From contig CM045761.1 in NCBI GenBank assembly GCA_025200525.1, forward strand, positions 206,233,870 to 206,297,869: 64,000 nucleotides of DNA, read 5' to 3'. A program made the position numbers and the translations under genes. How positions within the stretch are numbered: position 1 is the stretch's first letter; every line of letters starts with the position of its first letter. Shown here in pieces: positions 51,301 through 60,120 of this stretch. The DNA comes from Camellia lanceoleosa (Eukaryota > Streptophyta > Magnoliopsida > Ericales > Theaceae). The notes below the pieces were generated by a model that was given only the letters and a program-made list of their open reading frames with translations, was not told where the DNA came from and ran no database searches.

Positions 51301-54300
51301 AGCGGGAGGCAAATATCTAGAAATATTATGGTTTGCAGCAAATGAGTAAGAGCTAACATAGTAAGGGTTCCTTGCAATTGCTCTCTATAGTATCCTTCAT
51401 GTTGAATGCTTTATAAATAGCAGTCCCACTCGTAGTTCCCGCCCCACTCCGACTCCCACTCCCACTCCCACTCCCACATGTTCTCCTCTTCTTTGATTCA
51501 TAAGCATTACCCACTGATACAGTAGAAGAAGGAAATGGAACATTTTTGGGATGAGCATTTTTAATTCTTAGTTCAGCAACATCATTCTTATTTTGTATTT
51601 GTGAAAGTTTTTGACTTGTAACTTTCTTACAAGCACCAATTCCCTTTCTTGGGAGTTTTAACAGGTGTATCCTTACACTTGTATATGAATCTTTGAAAGT
51701 ATTATTACATAAATTACATTGTAATTAATTGGTAATTTCCTCCTCCTTTTCTAGGTTTTGCTAATTTAGTTATATACTTCCACAATGGTTTGTTGTCATC
51801 AAAATCATCATCAGGTATGTCATTAGAACTACCACCCGTAGTAGCCATTGCCATATTTCATAATTAAAAATTGGTTTCTATAATAAAATTAATAAACACA
51901 TATCATTAAAATTAACAAAACTAATTTGTTCTTATAAACTAATTAGCCAAAAAAAAGAAAAAGAAAAAAAGAGAATATAAATAATAAAAAAAATCAAAGA
52001 ACAATTAAAAAAAAAAAAAGAGTCAGAGAGAGAAAGAAAGAGGTTACATTTAGTATTAAAAATTAAAAAAAAAAAAAGAAAGTCAAAGAAAGATAGAGTG
52101 GCAGAGAGAAAAAAAAGAAAGAAAACAAAGTTGAAGAAAGAGAGAGAGCGACTGAGAGAGAGAAGATCGAACAAGAAGATCGAACGAAGAAGAAGAGAAT
52201 CGAAGAACATACTTTTGATATGGTGAACAACAATAGCAGTGACAATCCTTTCTCTCAGTCTTCTCTTCTTTCTATTTGACGTCTAGGGTTAGAAATTGGT
52301 TTATTATTATTATTATTTTTTACAAATTGACCCCCACTTGAAGTTTCAAAAATTATGTTTTTCACTCTGCGGTGTCCAAAATGTGTCTCGAACGTATCTA
52401 GATGCAAAAATAAAAATAAAAATGGGACACCTTATGGAGAGTGTTGGACACGTGTCCACAGCGTGTCTGACACTATACGCAACCCTCGGAGAGCTGTCTG
52501 TGTTTCATAACTTTTATTTTTTGATTTGGGATGGGGGATTTGTTAGGAGGATTGTGCATAGCAGAAATTAATGTCAAGAAATATGCTAATTTCTTTCTCT
52601 TTCAGTGGAAAAGAACATAGCATAGTTAGTGACTGTTGTTCTAATTCTTATAAAAATCTTCTTGTTCAAATAACTATATCATATATAATAAATACATATA
52701 TATCATAGGGCAGACTTCATTTTATCCCCCTGTGCGGTTTATTCCCCTAACATTTGGAAATTACCATATAATCCCCACGTGGTTTGTGGATTGAAGTGCA
52801 CAGTTAAATATTCCGTCCAACTTAACAACAAGTGTGAAATATGTGGCAAACATAAAGGGGTTATATGTTCATTTTCAAATTTTAAGGTGGTAAATCACAC
52901 ATGAAATAAAGCACAAGGGGTTAAGGCACTTTGCCTTTCAAACAAATGACGAAAATATAGAGATATTTTATTCTTTTTCATTAAATCGGTAACGGTCCTA
53001 ATGGTGCACTTCAGTCCACAAACCAAAAGGGGGTTATATGGTCATTTCCGAATATTAAGGGGCAAATCGCACATGATCCAAATCACAAGGGGGTAAAGTA
53101 AAGTTTGGCCTATATCATAATCAGGCAGAGCAATCATTAGTGCCCTAATTCAATTGCAACTTGGTTGTAGATGAGTTCATGTATCCAACCCCAACCCCAT
53201 GTTTAAGAAGGTCAAACTAAGGTTGCCTATTTGTCGGGATGAGTTGAATTTAATTGGCCGTAGTTTCTGTGTGTTCTTCTAAGCAACCACGTTTACTTGT
53301 TAGTGTGCTAACATCTATGTTTCATCAATTGCTTAATCATTGTTGCTGTCATGCAGCATAGTGTCTGGCTTGATGATGCATTTGATCGAGCAAGACAGTT
53401 ATATTTGTCATATTATCGCTCCATTCCTAAAAGCTTAGAACGCTCAACTGCTCACAAGCTCATGCTGGCAATGTTGAATGGAGATGAGCGTTTTGTAGAG
53501 CCCACACCACAATCCTTAGAGAACTTAACATTGGAATCGGTAAGAGATGCAGTGATGAATCAATTTGTTGGTGATAACATGGAGGTGTGTAATTCTACGC
53601 TCTGTGATCTTTTATATGAATATTGCATGTGAACAAGACGTTTTTTTCATCTTAATATGTGTGTTCTCTCATCAGGTAAGCATTGTTGGAGACTTCTCAG
53701 AGGAGGATATTGAGTCCTGTATTCTTGATTACCTGGGCACAGTGAGAGCAACACGAGGTTTTGAGACAACTCATGAATTTAGCCCAATCATATTCCGACC
53801 ATTTCCATCTGATCTGCAGTTTCAACAAGTGAGAATCGAAGCTAGTTTTGTACTTAATAATTTGGAAGTTGGAATGTTCATAATGCATCAAAAGCTATGA
53901 AGCACGGATACTTCTAAAAGGGAGTTGTATCTATATTGCACCCGTATTGGATACCAATACTTGGATACTCTTGGATGCTCATCAAGCAGTTCCTAAATGT
54001 GTCTCATACTTTATGCTAATTTTGAGAAGTATTACATACTTTCTAGATACTCTAGGTCATGTATCCAAACTATTATAAAATTGAGATTGCAATAATTTTT
54101 GCAGTGTTAGAGAGTATAATTGTTAGAATAAATACAAAAATATTTGTAAATATTTTTTTATTTATTATTGAAAAAAGCTAATTGTGAGATTAAAGTAGCA
54201 CCCTACTTTTCAGATTTTATCAAATGAACATATCCACTGAAACAAAAGCAAGTGATTCACTCTTAAACTAATATCTAATTCCTAAAAATGGGTTTCACTA

Positions 54301-57300
54301 TTTTTTGAGCTCCTATATAATATAATACTAAAAATTATAAATTTTTTTATTCAATGTATCTTGGCCGTTCCCGTATCCTATTTTTTTAAGATTTTGTTGT
54401 ATCGCCATATATCATATTGTATCAGTATCTTGTATCGTATTGTATTAGTATCTTGTATCCATATCCGTATCCGTATCCATAATTCATAGATCAAATGTGG
54501 TGTTTAATTTTACTGATTTTGATATCTTGAAGCTTGATTACATGGTTTTTTACAATGTTTCCTTTCAAATGTGGGATCTCATTAGTAATTTGCTACTGGA
54601 CAGGTTTTCCTGAAGGACACTGATGAAAGAGCATGCGCATATATTGCAGGCCCTGCTCCAAACCGTTGGGGTTTTACTGCCGGAGGGGAAGACCTTTTTG
54701 ACTCTATTCGGAATATACCAGTTGATTGTGGTGAGATTTTGCATTATATACTGGACCATGTATTGAATTTTCAGCTTGTCCTCATTCGGTTGACTTCATA
54801 GAAAACTACAATGGTTGATCATCCTTGGCTCACCCAAAATCTTCTTAGAATTTCCTACTGACTTTTTCCAATTGTCCTTTTTGATTTTGGATCAACATAA
54901 ATTATTTAATCTATACTGGTGCCCACTCCTCCCCCTCTCCATTCCTTGGATGTTTGTAGTCTTGATGTCTTCACCTTCAAGCTTGCAAGTGGCTTTGACA
55001 CCCCTGCTAGCTTTCTTTTGTTTGGATCTCTACGCCTCAAGGCAATTGCAGTCAGCCAGTGGGTAGGAATAATAAAAGTGATCTAAGTGGTTATAGTGTG
55101 ATTTTGTAAAACAGTCATAGAAGAGTTTTGCAAGTTAGTTCTCATGCATACATGAGATCAGGTCGTATTCTCTGAATAAGAACTAGATTTCCTAGGTCCT
55201 CAAGGGTTCTAGAGGGCTAAGGTTGATAAAATTGGGATCCTAGATGGGATCGTTGGGAGGGACTCGTGGATTGGATCGAGGATCATAAGATTATACTTTT
55301 AATGCAAAATAAAATAAAAAATTATTGATAATGATAATTTTTGTTACATAATTTTAGAAAGTTTAAAGAAAATTGATAGATTTGATATAATGCATATTCC
55401 ATGTCAAATTGAAAAATGAGTTTATAGTCAATTGTTTTTTAATAGATATACACATATACATACATATATATAAGAAATAAATAATAACAAAAAAATTTGG
55501 TAGGATTGGAATCGTAGTAGAATCGGGATCATATGCGATTCTACATGATTTTATGACTAGGATCAGTCACTTTAAGATCCTATTAAATTTAAGATCCTAG
55601 TATGAGATCGTTTGGCTCAATTGAAGTCATAGAATCGTAAGATCCTACGATCCGAATCGGGATTCTGATAACCACTCCACCTCGAACCACCAAAGTAAAA
55701 AACTTCCTAGGTCTTCTTCTCTTAATAAAGAATTATGCAAAGGAGGTGGTTGTAACTATTTTCCGTTGTGATTGTGACCATCGTAAAAAATAAAAAATAA
55801 AACCCTTTTCTGTTGTGGGAATAGTTTAATGTTGGTTCTTCCAGTTCACAGCTGCATGTTCATTTGTTTTGAATATTAATGGTATGTTAAAAATGTCTAA
55901 AAGTTTGATGAACTTGAATTTTTAATTTTTTTTTTAAAAAATAACTAAAATGTTATAAAAAAATTTGATATATTTATAGAATTTCCTTAACGATCCTGAG
56001 TTTGATCAATCTTGAATGGGAAAGAATAATTTTTGGTTCCACACCTGTACAACAATGTCAGTTTGACTGCTATTTCTCAAGCTCTATCTTCACAGAGACA
56101 AGTTGATATATTTTGTTAGCTTCTTGCAACTCTTTGAGAAAATGTTTGGATGTACTTCTATTTTGTAATAGTTATGCTAGAGACTCACAAATTCACCGAC
56201 AATGATGTGGCAAGAGAGTTAGGCCTTATATCATTGGGTGTGTAACAAATCAAAAGTCGACACCTATCATACCACATCATTGTGAGATCATTTTGTGGGT
56301 CTCAAACACTTTTCTTATAATTAAGGGGAAAAGGCATTGTTACTAAGGGGAAAAAGCTCAGAGGGCGATCTTTCATATCTTTCAAGATCCACCTTACAAT
56401 ATTGAGTTAAAAAAGCCAAAATAAGTGATTTGGCTCCTCCATTGTGTGAACAATCTAATGTCTTTCCATGTTTGGCACCTTCTATTTTCCTTTTGCCTTA
56501 TTGTTGAAGGTAAATATTTTTGTCTGGTAAAAGCTCGAGGTTCTTTCTTTTCTATTTACTTAAAAAAAAAAAAAAAAAAAAAGAACAAAAGAAAGAAGAG
56601 GCATGATAGGGAACTTGGCCTGTAACTATAAGCTTCAGGATTCACTTGAGCTGTGGGTTACACGAAGACTTAAATTTATATAAACTGTTTTAAAAGTGTA
56701 GGTTTGAGCTTGGAATATACTGAGTACAACAAGAACATTAGGGTTGCAGTATTGTTTATTAGTCATTGGATTGAAAATATAGACGCCAAACTTGAGCAAT
56801 AATACATTGATATGTGGTATAAGTCGGTCAAGTTGTGACTTGAGAAATTGCTTTGCAGAGGAACAATCAAAATCTGAGGAATCACCTGTGGATAGAAAGG
56901 ATGCACACAACAACCTGCAAGGAAGATTTCGCTGTCATCCACTATTCTTTGCCATTACAATGGGCCTGTTGGCTGAGATAATAAATTCAAGGTATTCCCA
57001 AGTGCAGTATTCTGTTAAGCTTTTAAGCATTAGAGATAAAGGGTATGTTTGGTTTGTGTTTGAGAGATGTGTTTTAGAGATAAAAAGTACGAAAATATGT
57101 TTGGTTTGGTTTTTTTCAAAAAATGTTTTGGAAAATGATTTTGAGAGAGTTTTGGAAAAAGTGATTGATTTGATGTGTAAGAGAGAGATTTGTTTGGAAA
57201 ACTTGTTTGGTTTACAAGTTTTGGAAAATTTTTTTGGGAAAATTTGTTTGGTTTGATTACTTTTGAAAACTTATTTGTAGAGAAAATTTTCCAAAATTTT

Positions 57301-60120
57301 TTCAGAAAATCAAACCAAACGAACACAAAATCAAATATGAGAATATCTATTCGTCTTTCCTTTCTGAGTACTGCATGTTGTACCAATCTTCATCACACTG
57401 TCCAAAGTCACTGGTTGTGGGTTGTTCTCATTCAATACAGCTGCAAAAAACCTAATCTATGAAGCACGGATACTTCAAATAGGGTGACGTATCCGTATCG
57501 TATCCGTAGCGGATACATTGTCCTTGGATACTCACGGATACGTATCGGATACTTGTTAAAAGTATTGGATACTTCTTAATTATTTTTTCATTAATTTTGG
57601 AGTATCAGATACTTAATTTTGAAGTATCGGATACTCCAAGTCATGTTTACTTGTTTTATGAAATTAGAATTGTAACATTTCTTGTATAGTAATATAATAT
57701 AATATAATTGCAAGTATAAATATAAGAATATTCTTCTATTACTTTTTTAAGTTCTTCGATGAGGAGAGTATAATGAGTTAAATAATAGAATTTATCAAAT
57801 TGATGTGTCCTAATTATTTTATGCATGTCATTGTTCCCTATATAACTACATAGAAAGTAAGAATTAACAAGAGAATACAACAATGATAAAATAAAATATC
57901 AATAAATAAATAAGCAAGTGAATTTGAATATAATATTTTTCACTAGTGTCAAACGAAAAAGCATAGGGACAAGTTGTGAATTGTGCTATTATTGTAATAT
58001 AAATATATTAAACTTGATATTGAAATGAAATATTTGCAAGACCTATTAAAAATTTAAAAAATAAACAAGTTACTAGCTTAAATTAATACAAAATTCTTGA
58101 AGGTTAATATTTTGCATTATAAAATTACATTGTGGTTTCTCAACGTTCTTTAGCTTATATGTAACTCACTATTAATAATTTTAAAAAATATATTTTTCAC
58201 AAATGTATCCTAGCCGTACCGGTTTCCTATTTTTTTAGGTTTTGTCGTATCGCCGTATCCGTATCGTGTCCTATCCGTATCTATGCTTCCTAGAACCTAA
58301 TTAAATAAGAATATGCCATTAGCTCCACTGTTGTTTTCTTAAATATGTAGTTCTTTTTAACCTTTTCTGCTCCTTGGGTTTTTATTTCGTTGTTTCAACA
58401 CAACTGAAAATGAATTGTTTTGGATCATATCAGAACATGAACAAGCAAAAAAATTAGGAGTTCTGTCTTTACCTCTGCTCTATCATTTAAATTTAAAAAT
58501 CCTGGGAAAAATAATTCAGTAGGTTTGAAGTCCGGAAATTCCAGTTCCTTCTAAAGTGAATGCAATTTTTTTATTTTTGAAGATGTGAAATATTCAACGG
58601 CCATTGTACAGGCTTGTTACAATGGTTAGGGATTCTCTTGGACTGACATATGATCATGATGTATCATTTGATGGCCACTGTACAGGCTTTTTACAACAGT
58701 CAGGGATTCTCTTGGGTTGACATATGATGTATCATTTGAATTAAACCTGTTTGATCGGCTAAAGCTTGGGTGGTATGTCATCTCAGTAACATCAACACCA
58801 GGCAAGGTGTGTCTTTTCAGTTCTGATTAATATTTGCAGGTAATGATTTTCCTTAATTTGTGGTTTCCTTACCTATTAATTCCCATTCATCCAGGTGTAT
58901 AAAGCTGTTGATGCTTGCAAGAATGTTCTTAGAGGTTTACATAGCAATAAGATTGCACAAAGGGAGTTGGACCGGGTTAGTTGCTTTACAAATTTAGAGT
59001 ACTGTTATTTGTCTTTATGTTAGTTATGGCTCCTTATTGCCCTTGCCTTTTTAAGAATGATTCCCGACAGGAATTATATTTGATGGATATTAAAGGTATT
59101 TGCCTGCTCCTTCTGATCAATATAAAGCATATAGTCTCATATGGTCACACTCAATGAAAATGATTCCGAAATTGACAGACGAGTTTGCATGCCGATGCTA
59201 GGATTATTACATTGTTCATTTGAAATTTTATAAATAATGAAACTCGTTTTCTACATTAAAAGGCAAAACGGACCCTGCTGATGAGACATGAGGCTGAAAC
59301 CAAGTCTAACGATATTGGCTAGGATTGTTAGCTCACCTGCAAGCTGCTTCTGTTCCAAGGAAGGTGAAGTGGAAAATAACCAAAAGCTGCCTTTCATTTT
59401 TTAGTCTGGTTCTTTTCTTATTTTGAAACATAATATATCAAAGATGCTCATTTATTTTTAATTAACATCTAGGAATTTTTTCCGGTTCAGGACATATCAT
59501 GCATTAAAGATCTTACCTTGCTATATGAAGCTGCCACTGTTACAGACATTTACCTTGCATATGAACAGTTGAAGATAGATGAGAGTTCCTTGTATTCTTG
59601 CATTGGGATTGCTGGGGCTCAGTCTGGAGAAGAAATTTCTGGTAAAGACAGATCTCTATATACTATATTAAGTTCAAATCTATAAAGTTCTGCCATCTGG
59701 TATTCCTTGTTCTTCACTTTCTTTGGATTAATAACTCAGAATATGCAGGAAAAGAATGTTGTTTATTATCCTGCTATTGGACTTGAAATACTGAAGAACT
59801 GCAGGAAGTGCTTAAGATGTAATTAGCTTGCTATGAATATAATTAAAAATGAAACGAAAAAAAATGAAGAAAAAAAACTTTTAACTAGATTGATTCGTTG
59901 AGGTCTGTTGCTGTTAGATGTAGTTGTCTTCTGATGCCCCACAATTATTAGGATCTATGTTTTGTTAATCTTACTAAATTTCTTTGGTATCTTCTTCACC
60001 ATTATCTTGACTAATGTTTCGTCCGCAGCTTACTTAGAAGAAGAACAATCAGTTGATGGCATTCATGGTGTTATTCCTTTGGGGCGTGGTTTATCAACAA
60101 TGACACGGCCAACTACATAA
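36201..60120 (+). CDS. SPP: Chloroplast stromal processing peptidase (M16 metalloprotease), 24 exons, frameshift in exon 22
   Basis: SPP removes transit peptides from imported plastid precursors in the stroma. Exons by eye: 36201-36487, 37332-37572, 39718-39959, 41178-41376, 41733-41780, 42203-42310, 42403-42591, 42736-43038, 44273-44374, 45490-45624, 45845-46069, 47706-47909, 47997-48167, 48381-48530, 48832-48969, 53357-53584, 53676-53828, 54604-54730, 56859-56991, 58686-58806, 58895-58975, 59263-59363, 59491-59641, 60029-60120. All introns are GT-AG and phases agree except inside exon 22. Exons 1-2 give a Ser/Arg-rich transit-peptide-like N-terminus. The inverted zinc motif HMIEH is His280, Glu283, His284. 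Glu361 (ILSEL), 77 residues on, fits the third ligand as in pitrilysin, and Glu354 the second conserved Glu. Joined length is about 1309 aa (Arabidopsis about 1265) if exon 22 had one more base. As written, a stop at 59320-59322 ends the protein at residue 1214. The start could also be Met2 (36204). Confidence 0.92.
38221..39040. mobile_element. hAT-type non-autonomous element, copy 2, in SPP intron 2
   Basis: It starts CTATGAAGCACGGACACC and ends TTTGTGCATCATAG. Perfect 8-bp direct repeats GTGAGGCA flank it (38213-38220 and 39041-39048). Both ends carry GGACACG/CGTGTCC clusters. The interior is AT-rich with AG and CT microsatellites and no coding. Length is 820 bp. Confidence 0.88.
40211..40500 (-). 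mobile_element. Possible L1 LINE fragment in SPP intron 3
   Basis: The minus strand encodes SGLAALLGLKEGSLPITYL and then RIPLA. This resembles the 'LGFxxGxLPxRYLGxPL' block near the end of the plant L1 reverse transcriptase. The rest of the 126-aa ORF is not clearly LINE-like, so the call is tentative. Confidence 0.4.
40772..40911. mobile_element. PIF/Harbinger (Tourist-like) MITE in SPP intron 3
   Basis: The 140-bp element has termini GGCCTCATTTGG and CCAAATGAGGCC, exact inverted repeats, flanked by TTA on both sides (40769-40771, 40912-40914). TIR sequence and TTA duplication fit Harbinger elements. It has no coding capacity. Confidence 0.8.
41849..42076. mobile_element. TIR MITE in SPP intron 5
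   Basis: The left end TGGGCCTATTTGGTGCAACT is the imperfect inverted repeat of the right end AGTTGCACCAAACAGCACCA. ATAA is found on both sides (41845-41848, 42077-42080). The interior has inverted GTTGATAAT/ATTATCAAC motifs. Length is 228 bp. Confidence 0.65.
43170..43347. mobile_element. PIF/Harbinger-like MITE in SPP intron 8
   Basis: Termini GGATTAGTTTGGCAT and ATCCCAAACCAATCC are near-exact inverted repeats. TAA flanks both ends (43167-43169, 43348-43350). It is 178 bp with AAGTCAAAAAGT motifs inside, like the element at 40772-40911. Confidence 0.75.
44467..44800 (+). mobile_element. TRIM (miniature LTR retrotransposon) in SPP intron 9
   Basis: Two direct LTRs, 44467-44584 (118 bp, TG...CA) and 44684-44800 (117 bp), share TCACATCGCC/CCACATTGCT, GAGTACTAAAG, TAAGCGTGA and TACCCAAGACCGT. 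Immediately after the first LTR lies TGGTATCAGAGC, the initiator-Met tRNA primer-binding site. GTGAGGGAGGG precedes the second LTR as polypurine tract. Flanking 5-mers GAGGC (44462-44466) and GAGAC (44801-44805) fit an aged target-site duplication. The whole is 334 bp with no coding capacity. Confidence 0.88.
46266..46885 (-). mobile_element. L1 LINE 3' end with poly-A, antisense in SPP intron 11
   Basis: The minus strand encodes, with stops, the zinc-binding end of plant L1 ORF2 (WCTCKRGEESLNHLFLHC, then LAFTLW) and the terminal LERNTRIFEDK, WDRV and FRGIPLLLIFRDW-type stretch. A T-rich run on the plus strand at about 46268-46304 is the poly-A tail in minus orientation. The copy is 5'-truncated. 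No target-site duplication was found. Confidence 0.75.
49557..51855 (-). pseudogene. hAT transposase (BED finger, DUF659, dimerization domain), frameshifted
   Basis: Minus-strand order: ATG at 51855, an acidic start, a BED-type finger (LQCNLCNNTFKDSYTSVRIH), a Gly-Ser repeat (51430-51475), then the DUF659 core (RTTLFQKERAKIDRLL, GVSIVNDGWSDSQRRPLI, FIANFMKEVINEVG, VVQVITDKDNAPNC, TPCVVHTLNL). After that come a Cys/Trp-poor middle (50713-50345) and the dimerization block (LLVQPASLSCCERNWSTYSF, then HSVRRNKMIPQRVEDLV). Frame changes or stops separate the pieces. A 76-bp direct duplication inside the dimerization block shifts the frame. I judge it non-functional. Confidence 0.82.
49834..49985. 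repeat. 76-bp tandem duplication in the hAT transposase
   Basis: Copies 49834-49909 and 49910-49985 begin GAGTGAATAAAGGAGTAAGT and differ at about two bases. Because 76 is not a multiple of three, the duplication breaks the transposase frame. Confidence 0.85.
52708..53110. mobile_element. Mutator-type MITE in SPP intron 15
   Basis: Ends GGGCAGACTTCATTTTATCC and the inverse of GGCCAAACTTTACTTTACCC are imperfect inverted repeats that extend far inward (ATATAACCCC, TTTGTGG, GTGCAC blocks on both arms). A perfect 9-bp direct repeat TATATCATA flanks it (52699-52707, 53111-53119), which is typical of Mutator elements. Length is 403 bp, non-coding. Confidence 0.85.
53895..54489. mobile_element. hAT-type non-autonomous element, copy 4, in SPP intron 17
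   Basis: It starts CTATGAAGCACGGATAC and ends CCGTATCCATAATTCATAG. Flanks are ATCAAAAG (53887-53894) and ATCAAATG (54490-54497), seven of eight identical. Subterminal motifs are GGATAC/GTATCC, whereas copies 1-3 have GGACAC/GTGTCC. Length is 595 bp, non-coding. Confidence 0.85.
56171..56320. mobile_element. Small inverted-repeat element in SPP intron 18
   Basis: GAGACTCACAAA and CAATGATGTGG on the left arm return inverted on the right as CCACATCATTG and TTTGTGGGTCTC. The arms span about 45 bp each. A target-site duplication was not fixed. Confidence 0.55.
57041..57326. mobile_element. Inverted-repeat element in SPP intron 19
   Basis: Left GTATGTTTGGTTTGTGTTT and right AAATCAAACCAAACGAACAC are imperfect inverted repeats. 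The interior repeats TTTGTTTGGAAAA/TTTTGGAAAA motifs. It is non-coding despite short chance frames. Confidence 0.5.
57457..58293. mobile_element. hAT-type non-autonomous element, copy 5, in SPP intron 19
   Basis: It starts CTATGAAGCACGGATAC and ends TATCTATGCTTCCTAG. Perfect 8-bp direct repeats AACCTAAT flank it (57449-57456, 58294-58301). Subterminal GGATACG/CGTATCC clusters are dense at both ends. Length is 837 bp, non-coding. Confidence 0.9.
58599..58740 (+). repeat. SPP: 74-bp tandem duplication spanning SPP intron 19 acceptor and exon 20 start
   Basis: Copy 1 (58599-58672) has GGCCATTGTACAG|GCTTGTTAC. Copy 2 (58673-58740) has GGCCACTGTACAG|GCTTTTTAC. The coding part of copy 2 reads LFTTVRDSLGLTYDVSFEL, the conserved SPP sequence. 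Copy 1 reads LVTMVRDSLGLTYDHDVSFD, with six extra bases. Using the first acceptor (exon from 58612) keeps the frame but runs into TGA at 58718-58720, so copy 2 must be used for a full protein. Confidence 0.85.
59263..59363 (+). other. SPP: SPP exon 22 with apparent 1-bp deletion
   Basis: The exon reads RTLLMRHEAETKSN in frame to 59310, then D-I-G-stop (TAG 59320-59322). Directly after 59311 the expected conserved run YWLGLLAHLQAASVPRK continues in the other frame up to the donor at 59364. The exon is 101 bp, whereas phases of its neighbours need 102. One base seems missing at about 59311-59312, where a GCA Ala codon is expected. Confidence 0.85.

Larger units (their letters stand above)
49176..52510 (-). 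mobile_element. hAT element, probable autonomous-type parent copy, in SPP intron 15
   Basis: Plus-strand ends are CTATGAAGCATAGACACG and CTGTGTTTCATAA, matching the ends of the smaller copies. Both borders hold CGTGTCC/GGACACG clusters (for example ATGGACACGCAGACACG and GTTGGACACGTGTCC). It carries a degenerate hAT transposase on the minus strand. The flanking 8-mers TGTTACTT and CTTTTATT match poorly, so a target-site duplication is not supported. At about 3.3 kb it has the usual size of an autonomous hAT. Confidence 0.75.

Noticed and set aside
57030..57462. Overlapping ORFs rich in Phe, Leu, Lys and Asn
   Set aside because: They stem from the AT-rich inverted-repeat element in SPP intron 19 and cross its borders without any conserved motif.
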